A stretch of 64,000 bases of DNA from Leptoclinus maculatus (Eukaryota; Chordata; Actinopteri; Perciformes; Stichaeidae). The notes beneath the pieces were generated by a model. The model did no database searches. It saw only the letters and a program-made list of their open reading frames with translations, and was not told the DNA's origin. Below are positions 1 through 10,708 of this stretch, piece after piece. The position numbers and the translations under genes were made by a program. The first letter of the stretch is position 1. Each line of letters opens with the position of its first letter. Where the stretch lies: positions 11,084,759 through 11,148,758 of the forward strand of contig JAVDOI010000016.1 of NCBI GenBank assembly GCA_032191485.1, written 5' to 3'.

Positions 1-1
1 A

Positions 2-691
2 GCACAAGAGCAGGAAGCAGCCAAGCAGACTCTGGAAAAAGCCCAGGCTTTACATCAAGCCCAGATGGATGAACAGAGAGCGGAGACAAACAGGATCGCA
101 GCAGCTCTTGAAGAAACACAGGACCTGCTGGAGACTGAGCAGTACAACCAAAAACAGGCTGAAACTACCACCGAGGAGGCAATGGAGACATCTGAGAACC
201 TCTGTTGGAGACTTGATGAACTGTTAGATGTCAAAAATAAGCTCAGGGCAGCTCTTCGTAAGGCTAAGCAGACGCTGCAGAGATTGCAGGCAGCCCATGA
301 AGGCCAGCTGGAGGAGCAGAGAGCGGAGACAAACAGGATCGCAGCAGCTCTCAAAGAAACACAGGACCTGCTGGAGACTAAAACTACCACCAAGTCTGAG
401 TTGGAGATATCTAAGAACCTCTGTCAGGCTAGAATTGTCGAACTATTAGATGTCAACAGTAAGCTCAAGGCAGCTCTTGATGAGGCTGAGCTGGAGCTGA
501 AGAATAGACATCTACTGTGGCAAGAGGAGAAGTCTTCCTTCTTAGACCAGAACAAAAAAGCCTGTGAACTTTACCATACCCAGGTGAAGATCACAGCTGA
601 ATTTGGAAGAAAGGAGAGGGAGGCTAAGCAGACGCTGCAGAGATTCCAAGCAGCCCATGAAGCCCATGAAGCCCACTGTCAACATCTTTAA
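2..691 (+). CDS. 3'-terminal coding exon of an unrecognised coiled-coil protein (partial)
   Basis: The frame is open from base 2 to a TAA stop at 689-691, giving about 229 residues with no start codon needed, so this is the end of a gene entering from the left. The protein is almost entirely heptad-like and rich in Glu, Gln, Ala, Leu and Lys. It is internally repetitive: EQRAETNRIAAAL followed by ETQDLLET occurs twice, 243 bp (81 codons) apart, and AKQTLQR followed by QAAHE also recurs 120 codons later. An AATAAA at 817-822 fits a polyadenylation signal. It lies tail-to-tail with dst. I do not recognise the family; any long coiled-coil protein is possible. It could also be a decayed copy, but the long open frame argues against that. 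Confidence 0.6.
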   Translation, partial: AQEQEAAKQTLEKAQALHQAQMDEQRAETNRIAAALEETQDLLETEQYNQKQAETTTEEAMETSENLCWRLDELLDVKNKLRAALRKAKQTLQRLQAAHEGQLEEQRAETNRIAAALKETQDLLETKTTTKSELEISKNLCQARIVELLDVNSKLKAALDEAELELKNRHLLWQEEKSSFLDQNKKACELYHTQVKITAEFGRKEREAKQTLQRFQAAHEAHEAHCQHL

Positions 692-848
692 ATGAGATCC
701 GTGCGCTACCTCTGAGATTCTGAAAATCGCCCCATAGCGCCAGACCTCTAAACGTGGATCTCATTTGCACTCAGCTTTTGACAGTGATTTGCCTTCATGA
801 TTTTGGGCTATACAAAAATAAATTGAATTGAATTGAATTGAATTGAAT
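692..848 (+). other. 3' UTR with AATAAA and a GAATT microsatellite
   Basis: Following the stop codon is a short non-coding stretch with an inverted repeat (aaatgagatcc near 690 and its complement near 756). AATAAA is at 817-822 and a pure (GAATT)n run covers about 823-848. The sequence ttgggctatacaaaaataaa before the GAATT run looks like the 3' tail common to teleost LINE/SINE elements, so the poly(A) site may have been supplied by a retroelement end. Confidence 0.45.
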
Positions 849-1379
849 GTTTGTGTTTGAATTATGTCATGCTTGTATTTTAATGTGTAAAAATACATTT
901 TGATGTATAAATTCATGGACAATCACTGATGAGTTCTCATTTGCACCCAACAGCCTGAAAATATACAGTAAGTTGGCTCAACTGATTTAACATGTTGGTC
1001 CAAATATAGTGTCTTTGGATATAAATATAGTGTCTTTAGTCTGTTGGTCATCTAAAGAGAATAATTCAATTAAAAACACCTGAACATTACATTTTGCAAC
1101 ATTTTGCTGGTTTAGTACGAGTCTAAAGTGGCTTGAGAACTTAAGGCAAGAAGGTTAATTTAATGTCTCAGCACCTTTCAAACTGCAATTCAAGGTTTTA
1201 TGGCAAGGAAATGCATTAGAAAGGTTAATATATCTGGCATCCAGCAGCAGAAGAGAGCAGAGGGCTGTAAAGACCCGCTGACAACATCATCAACTGTCTG
1301 CAGAGACCTGAAGCCCCGCCCACGCTGCTGCACAGAGCACCAACGCTTGTATAGTATTAATTATCGTTAATATTATTTA
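849..1379. other. Intergenic, nothing recognised
   Basis: AT-rich sequence without a long open frame or clear repeat structure. Confidence 0.5.
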
Positions 1380-1755
1380 TTTATTCAGATGCATCGATAC
1401 CGAAACATATTTCTGATATCAGTCCAAAACTGACTCAAATAGCTGAATCAGCTATCGGTGACGACATGCAGATCTGGTATTGGATACCAATATTTAAATA
1501 ATTAACAATTCAGTACATTTTTATCTATGTATTTATTCGTCTAATTTTGTTTTTCAAAGTTAGGAAAGCAATGTTTAAGTCAAGCCTGATTTTGCCTTAG
1601 ACACAAAATAATGATTTTAGGAACTTCCACACAGTGAGGCATACAGCTTATTAATCTAACACTGGTATCAGATCGGTACTCGGTATCGGCCGATACACAA
1701 AACCCAGGTTTCATTATCGGTATAGGGACGGAAAAAGTCAGATCCTTGTATCTCT
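1380..1755. repeat. TATCGG-rich interspersed repeat
   Basis: The segment has gatgcatcgataccgaaac near its left end, and cggtactcggtatcggcc and tatcggtatagggacgg near its right end, so the termini share TATCGG/CCGATA motifs in opposite orientation. This resembles a decayed non-autonomous DNA transposon of a type frequent in fish. No transposase frame is present. Exact ends were not determined. Confidence 0.4.
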
Positions 1756-1939
1756 ATTTATTTATTTCATGTATTTATTTATACATTGATGTGTTTACAT
1801 ACGTACATTTAAAAACGTAGGTATCATATACTGTATATATATATATACATAAAATTGTGAATCAATTAGTATCGTGGTTGATCTGCTGTTCAGAGGCAGT
1901 TTATAGAATAACAGCGGCAGTGAATTAAAATCACTGGCA

Positions 1940-1974
1940 GTCAGAAGTGAGATCTGAACCCACGCCTCCATACA
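1940..1974 (-). repeat. tRNA-Leu 3'-half-like relic
   Basis: On the minus strand the sequence tatggaggcgtgggttcaga, continuing to tctcacttctgac, closely follows the variable arm, T arm and acceptor end of eukaryotic tRNA-Leu(CAA), with changes in the B box (GGTTCAGATCT instead of GGTTCGAATCC). No matching 5' half precedes it, so it is a fragment or part of a tRNA-derived repeat, not a working tRNA. Confidence 0.4.
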
Positions 1975-2337
1975 AACACATACTAACTTTACACAGGTTC
2001 AGGTGGTTATATGTGCATGTAGGTGTGAAGGTAGGTGACTTTGGACCTACCTGACTTTACAAAGCTGGTCATCTCGTGGTCTTCAAACTGTGCTCCCTTT
2101 TAAAATCAGGTCCCACCAGTGGCGGCTGGTGGAAAATGTTCTTGGTAGGGCTGTGCCACATCCAATCAATTTCAGCAAACATCCCAGAATGATTTAATGC
2201 AAACAAATTAAGGTATCAAACGCGCATTACTACTTTGCAGTTAAATATTTAACATTTATTCCAACACGAAAAAAAGCAGTAAATAACACTTTCACAAACA
2301 CGTCAGGACATCTTATTTCAGTCACCCTCACAGGGAG

Positions 2338-2530
2338 TTCAGTATAATATAATATATATAACATATAATAATATTCTGTATAATATAATAATATATATAT
2401 ATATATCATATAATATTCTGTATAATATAATAATATATATATATATATCATATAATATTCTGTATAATATAATAATATATATATCATATAATATTCTGTA
2501 TAATATAATAATATATATGTCATATTCTGT
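2338..2530. repeat. AT-rich tandem array, unit about 42 bp
   Basis: The motif attctgtataatataataat recurs at about 2373, 2415, 2457 and 2493, giving periods of 42, 42 and 36 bp from expansion of an internal AT run, and a truncated copy starts at 2524. It lies inside the hAT element and has no coding potential beyond low-complexity Tyr/Ile frames. Confidence 0.75.
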
Positions 2531-2789
2531 CCCCGTTGTTTTAAAAAGATAAATAAGTTATTATCATGACGTCATCCAGCTAGTCAAACCTGTCTGGTGT
2601 ACAGCTAGTAGAGAAGCTTCATGTACTGCTTCTCTTTCCTGCTAGTCTGCTGTCTGATTGTGAGGTCAGGCTGATCTGGGATCAGCTCTTTCAGTAGTTT
2701 CTCCTCTCAGTTCTCCTCTCAAACGGGTCTTGGAGGAGTAGTGCTCGCGCTGGCGCTCTCCTGTAGAGACTTCTCCTGACGAGAACGCG

Positions 2790-2823
2790 CAGCTTGGGGC
2801 AGGAAAAAAACTGCCCCAAGCTG
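2790..2823. repeat. Perfect 13-bp inverted repeat (hairpin) inside the hAT element
   Basis: CAGCTTGGGGCAG at 2790-2802 is followed by an 8-base A-rich loop and the exact complement CTGCCCCAAGCTG at 2811-2823. A looser copy of the same GGGGCAG/CGCCCC pairing occurs at about 2916-2940. Confidence 0.8.
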
Positions 2824-3380
2824 AATCTATTTGAGGACGCTGATTGGCTGAATTGTATGTCACTCATTTATATCTTTACTCAGCATTGGCTAAACTGCTT
2901 TATAGACCCGCCTCTTTGGGGCAGTTTTTCCAGCGCCCCAGCCAGCTGAGACGTGCACACACAGAGAGGAAGAGCAGACAGGCAGAGAGGACAAGCAGGA
3001 AAAGCATATATTTACCGCAGATATCATATTTTACACATATTACTGGGTGATTCCATGTTTCAAAAACACAAATATTGACAATTTGTATAGTTTATTTTTA
3101 TTTTAAATTTTATTTTTATTTATATTTTTATTTATATTTTTATTTTTATTTTTTGTAGCTCTAGGGGGGGCGGCGCCCTAGCGCCCTCTATGGACCAGCC
3201 GCCACTGGGTCCCACCATCGTTTGTCTTCAGATCGCTGGATCCACGATATAGGTAATGCCAATTTACGTCAACGTTCTGAAAGAGTTTTTACAAACAGTT
3301 CATCTTGCGTTGGTTTTGTGCAAATGTTACACACTGAATGATGATGATGTCCATTCAGTTTTCCAGATGGATTTATTGTG

Positions 3381-3476
3381 CTGTGAATACAACAAGACAG
3401 TCTCAGATGAATATCTGCTTCTGCGATCTCGACTGTCCTTTTTGGTCTAGCTCGCTTATCTTAGACAAGAATTACA
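3381..3476 (+). repeat. Direct repeat copy 1 (96 bp)
   Basis: This stretch recurs at 3780-3875 with six mismatches over 96 bp by my count (about 94% identity). Both start at ctgtgaatac and end at agaattaca. The spacing is 399 bp. Likely a local duplication within decayed transposon sequence. Confidence 0.75.
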
Positions 3477-3779
3477 TGAATTGTGAACACACAACCTGAA
3501 ATATACAGCCTAACAAACTACTGCTTATATCTGTCACAGGACACACCATTTATCTGTACATAACCTTACATGGGAACAATACAATTATCAGGCCAAGTTA
3601 CTGACGTTACAATGGCGCTAAACCGCTAGCGCGCGAATAGCCTTGTTTAGCTAATGATGCTAGCCTTAGTTAGTCGCCCTACGTTTCAGTATTAAACACT
3701 TTATAAACATCAAAACATGGCACTGCAATGGCGAGCGAACTTAATATAAATGTATATGGCACTTGTGTACTTCTCTCAC

Positions 3780-3875
3780 CTGTGAATACGACAAGACAGT
3801 CTCAGATGAATATCTGCTTCTGTGATCTCGATTGTCCTTTCTGGTCTAGCTCGCTCATTTTAGACAAGAATTACA
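3780..3875 (+). repeat. Direct repeat copy 2 (96 bp)
   Basis: Partner of the copy at 3381-3476. Differences are mostly C/T transitions, including changes within CpG dinucleotides, as expected from methylation-driven decay. Confidence 0.75.
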
Positions 3876-4069
3876 GCGCCAGTCACACCAAAACCCGCTA
3901 CTGCCACCTATTGGCGAACATGAGTACTGCAGCTACTTTAGGTGAAAGTAGGTGAGTTTAAAAGTCACACAAAGTGTTTTAAATTATAAAAATCCCTAAA
4001 GAAATTTTGACAGTGTGGCTTCTACTGCCCGAAGACGTCGCAATATATATATACACGCCGATGTTACCG

Positions 4070-5680
4070 GTAGTGTCGTTCAGGTTCGATTGAGATAGCG
4101 CTTCTCTCTTTTCTGCATTTTAGATTCATACTCTTGGATTGAATCTTGTATTCTGTACGAACCTCATTCTGAGCTTCATGTTAAGATACGGTTACTCTAA
4201 GGGGTTTTTATTTTGAAAGGGTGGGACTGGGTGGGTGACAGAGGGGGAGAGGAGACATATTCATAATGTTTGACACACAAACACAGAGGTTATTAAATGA
4301 CAGGCTTCATCACAAGCATTCCAGTTAGAATTCACTCTCTGGAGCTTTTATTTTGAAATGGGAGGGGGGTTCTCTAAAAATATCTAAGACCTGAATGACT
4401 GCATGATAGAGAGAACCAGAGAGAGAGACAAAGATAGAGAGAGTGAGTGAGACAGGCAGACAGGAGGTCTAACGATCTTTTCCTGAATATCTCTAAGTTA
4501 TGTGCGTAGGTGTTCACTGATTAGCTCAACCACAAACACCTGTCCGTGAGAGAAATTTGCCCTATACGAGTCTAACCATTCTTGGTTCAAGACTCTGATC
4601 TCTCTGGCAATCTTTCTCATTTGGAGATTGTCCTATGTTTTAACATTTATAGCTTACCTAACTATTGTCCTGTTCTGCGATGTCTTTCCTCGTTTCGCCC
4701 TCTTGTGTCATGGTGTGTGTACATGTCACTCCAATCAGGAAACTTGTCAGAATACCCACATTTGATTGGCTGAGCTGCATCACGTATATCTCTAAGTCAT
4801 GTGTGTGGGTGTGTCTGTGAGTCTGTGTGTTTATCAACATCAACAGCTCAATCAGAATCACCTGTGTGCCTGCAGCCTGTTCATGGAGAAAAAGCAGGGA
4901 AACAAGTCTCAAACAGATCATGTGAAAATTGTGTCTCTAGTGTAAAAAATGTGGCTGAACAGGCGATTTAGAAATGTGGTACCGTGTTCTGTCGAAGATG
5001 TTTTTGAAGCAAGATTTAACATTGGTCTCTATGGAGCAGAAAGTTGGTTTTCCTCTCAATTAAAGGCTACTGTGCCAAATGTGTAAGTCGGTGGGATTCC
5101 ACAGTCAGTTTTTTACGACAAGGACAAGATTAGCTACTTTTCCATCCAGAAATTATGCATGAAGAGTGAAAATTGTGGAGTCAGTGGCAAAAGACAAATA
5201 TTTTTTTCACAAGAATTTGAAGCTGCTCTTCACTCTAGCGGTGACATCACGCACTCTAAACTGCGCAATACACACCCATTATAGAGTCAGAAACAGACCC
5301 ACATTTTCCTGAAAATGAATCTGTGAGTTCATGAAAACTGTGCTAGCTATCAAAATGTCCATTTGGCTCAATAATGTCCAGCGTTTTGTCTACGTTTTAA
5401 ACTTTGAATAATTTTTCTACGTTAAAGTATGGCTAGTCAATATGGACCCAAAGTTAAGAGGTTTTTTTGCTCTCTTCACGCCGAAACCCCATTCAAGTGA
5501 ATGGAGAAATTTTGCTCCGTTTTGGGGGATTTTCGGGAAAACCGCTGGGCGAATCTCTTATAAAAGTCATAGCACACTATTCCCGACTAGGCCGCACGTC
5601 TGGATGTATTTTTCGCGCCGCTGTTGGCAACGCTGTGTGAGGAGAAGCGCGCCAAACTTCCTGGATAATAATAATATTAT
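4070..5680. other. Intergenic, probably composite decayed repeats
   Basis: No coding sequence is supported. A stretch around 4485-4560 resembles 4775-4870 (atctctaagt, a tatgtg motif, then a cacctgt motif). The 5420-5680 portion, with cccattcaagtgaatggaga, resembles sequence common in fish repeats. I could not assign a family or ends. Confidence 0.35.
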
Positions 5681-5917
5681 TATTAGTCCCGCAGGATTAC
5701 AGTCAGTGTGCTTTGGCACAGGCAGTTTTACTGCCTTTGTGCCACAAAGCCACACTGAATTATTAGTCCCGCAGGATTACAGTCAGTGTGCTTTGGCACA
5801 GGCAGTTTTACAGCCTTTGTGCCACAAAGCCACACTGAATTAGTCCCGCAGGATTACAGTCAGTGTGCTTTGGCACAGGCAGTTTTACTGCCTTTGTGCC
5901 ACAAAGCCACACTGAAT
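5681..5917. repeat. Three tandem copies of an about 80-bp palindromic unit
   Basis: Each unit starts tagtcccgcaggattacag (5684, 5764, 5841) and contains a long imperfect hairpin. The left arm is TCAGTGTG, CTTTG, GGCACA, GGCAG; the loop is TTTTA (TTTTAC in unit 2); the right arm is CTGCC, TGTGCC, CAAAG, CACACTGA. Periods are 80 and 77 bp. The copies are almost identical, which implies recent amplification. Confidence 0.8.
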
Positions 5918-8100
5918 AAATACATGAATAAAAACAGAAACGAACAAACATTCATCAAGGAGGACGTCTACGGAACCTTTTACAGGATTTGCATTAATGG
6001 ATGTCCTCAGGAATCTGATGACAAGAGACTCTCGTACACCACCACCTGCAAGAATTCCCAGACTGTAGAACACTGCTGGGGGTGTTTCACATCAAAGACG
6101 CCCATTAATAGCACTCTTGCTATCATCTTATATTTCAGGACTAAAGATTGATTGATTTGCAAACTTACAGGTTTGAACAGAAAGCTAAACAAAGCTAGCT
6201 CTGGCCTATGTTGTGTTGGACGAACCGTCTTCCTTCCCACTCAATAGAAGGCTGTCGGCAGCAAAAACCTGAGGACCTGCAAGGCCAACTCCCCTCTCAC
6301 ATCGAAAAAACACAAATATAAAACGGACCATGATGATTACAATGATGCGGTGTATTTTTCAGTCCTTGGTCTAGGACTCAACCTGAAGACAGAGCATCAA
6401 AATCAGAGAGGAAGTTAGAAGCCATTGGTTCCTTGCTGGCAGGATTAAGGATCTTCTGACTGTAACCAGGAACTCAGGTGAGGCGTCTGGGAGGAGACAT
6501 TCCTGGGAGATCTGAATAAAAGTAATGGAAATACTGCAAAACCTGTTGCACTACTGTTAATAAGAATCATCGTACATTCAGTAACGTTCTGTCAGTAATG
6601 TTGCTAGACATTAACATGCAGGTAGCAAGCATACATTAATTATTCATTTATTTTAGGGAGGATATCTGCCTTTGACAGTTGAAGTTGCAGAGACAGGAAA
6701 CAGAGGAACCCCACACGTTGACAGTTCTGTATCTCATTGCATTGCATCGCCCTATAGAACTGTTTAACTCACCGTGCCATGGTGTATCCAGGAGACAGAG
6801 AAATTCTGTGGTGATTTCCACTGGGCTTTTGGTCCCGACATTAAAGGGACATTAGAGGCGGTATCTTTCATGAGATCGACAACTTGAGAGACCAAAAATG
6901 TACCTTTAGCCAAGCAATCATCTGTTCTGCCTGTTCATCAGAGATGTCAGACTCTGAGAAAAGAGATCAGTCAGCAAATGTTAGGATTTAAGGAGGCTGA
7001 TCCTATGAAGATCACGACAGTAACAATTAATTTAAAAGGACAGTTGCCAACTTAGACAGTTGCCTTTTACTAAAAGGGTTATAGTCTGTGGTACTTTAGA
7101 TAGGCAGAGGGTCAAATTAAACTTGGTTCAGACAATGACAAATGGCGTTCTTGCCTGTACCATGCCTCCTGGAAACAACGTTCGGTAAATTATTTATTAT
7201 TACAAGTTACAACATGCAGCTCACATCTTGTATGACAGCACTGCAAAAGAGAATTGCCCTGCTCTCGTTAAAGATATTTAAAATGTTATTTAATTCATGC
7301 ATAGTTCTCTCTTATCACTGATTACCAGGTGTTTTGTGGTGAATTTTAGTGTCTTCTAGAAACTCATGAATGCTCATAATTTTTATGTCTGTGCAGTTTT
7401 AATATATGTTCAGTTCCATATCACGTTTGACACAACTCCTTTCACTCTCTCTCTCCACGTGTCGAGACAATATTTTACTTTACTGTTTTTTTCCTTACTC
7501 TGAGTTCTTCCAGCATCCTCTGCTCCTGTCTCTAAGGCAGCTGCTTCTGATGAGTCTCCCTATTGTTAAGATATATATATATATACTGTATATGAATATA
7601 TATGCATGTATATTCATACTCATACAGATATTCATACATTTATAGATAGATTAGTTTCCAAATATAATCAAGGAAGTTAGACATACCAAACACATCATAT
7701 TATCAAAAACAATAGTATTGGCCGCATGAGAATAATGACATGCCTTTGCTATTATTACTCCCCAACCAACAGACTACTGCTAGCATGGCTAATAAAATGA
7801 GCTAAAACTGTCAAAGCAGAGAGGATTCTGTGGTCCACATTAGCCTCTGGTGGCTTTCTGCAAGCAGGTTTATTACAAAGTAATGTTACAGTGACAATTT
7901 CAGCTCTACCGAAATTAACCATACATTGATATGGATGCACAAGAGAATGTCTACAATGAGTGTGACCCCTTCAAGCACACACTGCTGTGACGTGATCAAA
8001 TGAAACAGGGACTGCAGCTGACAACAAACAAACAGGACTTAAAAGCTTTATGATTACGGTGTTTCTGCTACTTGCCTTAAATAGTATTTTTCAAAGGTTT
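5918..8100. other. Intergenic, no supported gene
   Basis: Contains scattered short open frames, a TA microsatellite near 7570 and AT-rich sequence. The frame ending at 6151 has several Cys residues but no recognisable homology and starts inside the hairpin array, so I do not call a gene. Confidence 0.4.
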
Positions 8101-8645
8101 CTGCAGTGCTTACTGGGGTTTATTGTAGTATATTGCATTGCCCTTTAAATGCATGTTGGCAGTATATCATATCACTTAAATAGATAATTGCAGTGCCTCA
8201 AATGGTACCATAATGCACCATCTACTCCAAACATCAGCAAACATAAATCACAGTACATTCAGTAACTCTCAGAGCGCTATCCCGCGTGTTGCCCTTCATT
8301 AGTGTTTTTAGAAATGTTAGCTAACCGTACAACATTCCCCGGTTTTCTAGTGTTCGTCAAACCTCTACAGGTTTTGCATCAATAGAATAAAATAAAATAC
8401 AATAAAAACAATTTTAAATATTTCACAAAAAATAAAATACATTAAAAACAAATACACAAGGCCATTAACATTTCATTCTCACATAATATTAAACCATATT
8501 GCCTCTCAACAGAATATTTTACATCTTCGCAATGATTTAAATAACACTCAACACATTTGCAGTCTTTTAAGTTAGATGTCTCCAGTGTCCGTTACGTGTT
8601 TAGGGTGCAACTAGCTCCTGGGTTGTTTGTTTTCAAGGCCACTGA
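8101..8645 (-). other. dst: Probable dst 3' UTR
   Basis: AT-rich sequence immediately after the dst stop codon on the minus strand. The first clean AATAAA on that strand is at 8119-8124, which would place the transcript end near 8100. Another is at 7869-7874. The true cleavage site cannot be fixed from sequence alone. Confidence 0.4.
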
Positions 8646-8902
8646 CTATCGCTTGGATGCCTTGGCCAGTTTGCTTGTGGGAGTGGCTCTTCTCTGAGGA
8701 GTGGGGATCTTGGAGGGTTTTCCTCCGTGTTGACGGGACGCAGAACGCGGCGTCGCACGGGTTGTGTCCCCGACTGTTTCAGAAACGTCTGAGCACACGG
8801 ACTGGATGTCTGAGATGTCAAAGTCAGAGGCGTCACTTCCTCTGCGACTGCTCCCTCTGCTTCCTGCTTTACTGCCAGGTCGGCTCGAATTTTTCCTTGG
8901 CT
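8646..8902 (-). CDS. dst: dst terminal coding exon: GSR repeats and SxIP EB-binding tail
   Basis: Acceptor ctttctag precedes 8902. The frame gives PRKNSSRPGSKAGSR, then SSRRGSDASDFDISDIQSV, and ends SKLAKASKR before TAG at 8646-8648. The Gly-Ser-Arg motifs bind the microtubule lattice in spectraplakins. PSKIPTPQR contains SKIP, an SxIP motif recognised by EB1-family plus-end proteins. The exon starts in phase 2 and fits the preceding exon, whose last base completes a Glu codon. Confidence 0.9.
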
Positions 8903-9187
8903 CTAGAAAGATAAAAGGACAATAATTAACAAAGCACTAAGAATGAGCCTGATCAATAGAGGTATCAGTGTTTTGCAACTGGCAGTTTGGCAGCACATTG
9001 ATTAGCATCTTTTATTATCAATACATACTCAATTTCTTGTGGCTGCTTTTAATTTCAGTTTTGTTTTAGGTTTGCCAACAAGCTAGCTATTAAAAAAACA
9101 ATACTAGCTGTCGGAGGCGAATGTGTTGCCTTCTAGGTAAAGTAAGACATTCATTTGCAGCCACTATCATTACATTTGTAGCCTTTT

Positions 9188-9436
9188 AAATGGAAAATGG
9201 ACTTGTTCTTGTATAGCGCCTTTCTAGTCCTACGACCACTCAAACCCCTTGTACACTACATGTCATTCACCTATTCATACACTGATGGCAGGGGCTAACA
9301 TGAAAGGTTGCCACCTGCCCATCAGACTAACTAACATTCACACCCATCCACACACAATTTTGGGTTAAGTGTCTTGTCCAAGGACACATTGACATTGCAT
9401 AGGAGAAGCCGGGAATCGAACCTGACATCTCAGATG
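9188..9436 (-). mobile_element. tRNA-derived SINE, 5'-truncated, in a dst intron
   Basis: On the minus strand a B box ggttcgattcc (complement at 9412-9422) is followed by the core gtgtccttggacaagacac. The rest includes gcaggtggcaacctttcatg and ggcgctatacaagaacaagt and ends tccattttcca. No A box is found upstream of the B box, so the head is lost. It shares the central core with the SINE at 42345-42572. Confidence 0.65.
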
Positions 9437-9643
9437 CTTCACCAATAATTTTCTATTAACTAGAAATCCCTCCTTAGACCCCGGAAAAGGTTATTGCAAC
9501 CTCAACATGTTTTATCTAAACAAGCAACATTGTTTCCATTACCTTAATACATGTTGAAGGAGCTAAGAGTCTGCTCCAACAGAGAAAAATAAACTTTCTT
9601 CAAAATGTAATGAAAAGAGTCACTAAAGTTGCTCTCTACTCAC

Positions 9644-9770
9644 CACCCATCATCTGTGTCCGAGCTTTCAGTACAGCAGCGCTGATCAAGGTTCCCTCCT
9701 CACCAGACTGAAATCCTTTACCTGACAAGTACCCAGGAAGACGTAATTTGCTGCCTTGCACTGGAGTACT
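9644..9770 (-). CDS. dst: dst C-terminal tail exon (STPVQGSKLRLPGYL)
   Basis: Bounded by acceptor tttttgcag and donor gtgagt. Encodes STPVQGSKLRLPGYLSGKG then FQSGEEGTLISAAVLKARTQ, close to the human dystonin tail (GSKLRLPGYLSGKGFHSGE as I recall it). 127 nt, phase 0 in, phase 1 out. Confidence 0.9.
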
Positions 9771-10364
9771 CTGCAAAAAACAGAACATTCATTACTTTGA
9801 TTTGTAATCAATGGAAGTAAACTGCACAGTATAATGACAGTGTTTGAGAAAACAGTCTTTATTAAGTGCATAAAGAGTTGTACCAGAAAGTAAGTTGTTG
9901 AGTTAGTTTCAAAAACCTTATTTTTGCAACAATGTAGGAATTTCAGTTAGCAGTTAGTATTTGAATTAAAGTATAAACCTGTAGTTAGAAAGTCATTACA
10001 CAATCACACATGCATAAATTACATATAAAGTTGTTCATATTATAGTGGAAATAAAATGAGACAGACGTTTTTGTCAAGCAAGAAGGAGAGATTCAGTCCA
10101 TTAGTAATCAAAGGAGTTAGAGTTTATAGACCCAACTAAAGTCTCTAACACATTTTGTTTTTCCAATGCAGATTAAAAATTGGAAATCAGAAATATATAC
10201 CTCTAACAAATACACCTTTTACAAACTAGGTGCTCTATCTAGCCTTACTGGTGATACATGTATTTTGTCTCTGTTTTGATAGTTGTGCAGCAGATTTCAG
10301 TTGGGTCATAAATCTGAAGCGGCCCACATCATGTGGTGTAAATGACTGTACTATATGACTATAC

Positions 10365-10475
10365 CTCTGAGGATGAACCTTGGCTCCCAAAGGAGTCTGA
10401 TGATTTAAGAGGAGTGGAGGGTTTGCTGTTTGTAAGCCAGGGCTTATCATAATTGCGGGGTATGTGTTGGGGAGT
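10365..10475 (-). CDS. dst: dst C-terminal tail exon, 111-nt probable cassette
   Basis: Acceptor tttcccag, donor gtatag. Encodes 37 residues from TPQHIPRNYDKPWLTNSKPS to GSQGSSSE. Phase 0 on both sides, so skipping keeps the frame and joins VTSTPK directly to STPVQGSK, as in the human protein I recall. Rich in Ser/Pro, probably disordered and phosphorylatable. Confidence 0.8.
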
Positions 10476-10708
10476 CTGGGAAACAATGGCAAATCAAAAA
10501 AACACAGATATGGATTCACAAATCAAAAACTACCAGAAAGACTAGATGGAAGAAACACAAAAAATGAACAAGAACGTGATCAAAAAATGTGAAAGTAAAT
10601 GAAATATGGCATATATAAATAAGAGGAAAAGCATGACGGGGAGTGATCAATCAACAGTGGGACAGACAACGAGGTAACTGGCTCTCACAGCAGAGTAGAG
10701 CCTCTTAC

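Larger units (their letters stand above)
2117..3207. mobile_element. Non-autonomous hAT-type DNA transposon with 8-bp target duplication
   Basis: The element begins CAGTGGCGGCTGGT and ends with its exact complement ACCAGCCGCCACTG (14-bp terminal inverted repeats). It is flanked on both sides by the identical octamer ggtcccac (2109-2116 and 3208-3215). An 8-bp target duplication with CAGTGG termini is typical of the hAT superfamily. The 1,091-bp interior has no transposase frame. It holds an AT-rich tandem array and a perfect hairpin, both listed separately. It was presumably mobilised in trans. Confidence 0.85.

Noticed and set aside
1940..1974. Functional tRNA-Leu gene
   Set aside because: No 5' half, anticodon arm or A box precedes the T arm, and the B box is mutated.
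2230..2523. Tyr/Ile-rich minus-strand protein
   Set aside because: It is a translation of the AT tandem array inside the hAT element.
5442..5843. 133-residue plus-strand open frame
   Set aside because: It runs through repeat sequence and its C-terminal half is a translation of the hairpin units.
5681..5917. CRISPR array
   Set aside because: The units are contiguous hairpins with no variable spacers, in a vertebrate genome; a tandem palindromic repeat explains it.
5786..6151. Small Cys-containing protein on the plus strand
   Set aside because: The frame begins inside the hairpin array, has no Kozak or family support, and the Cys spacing matches nothing I know.
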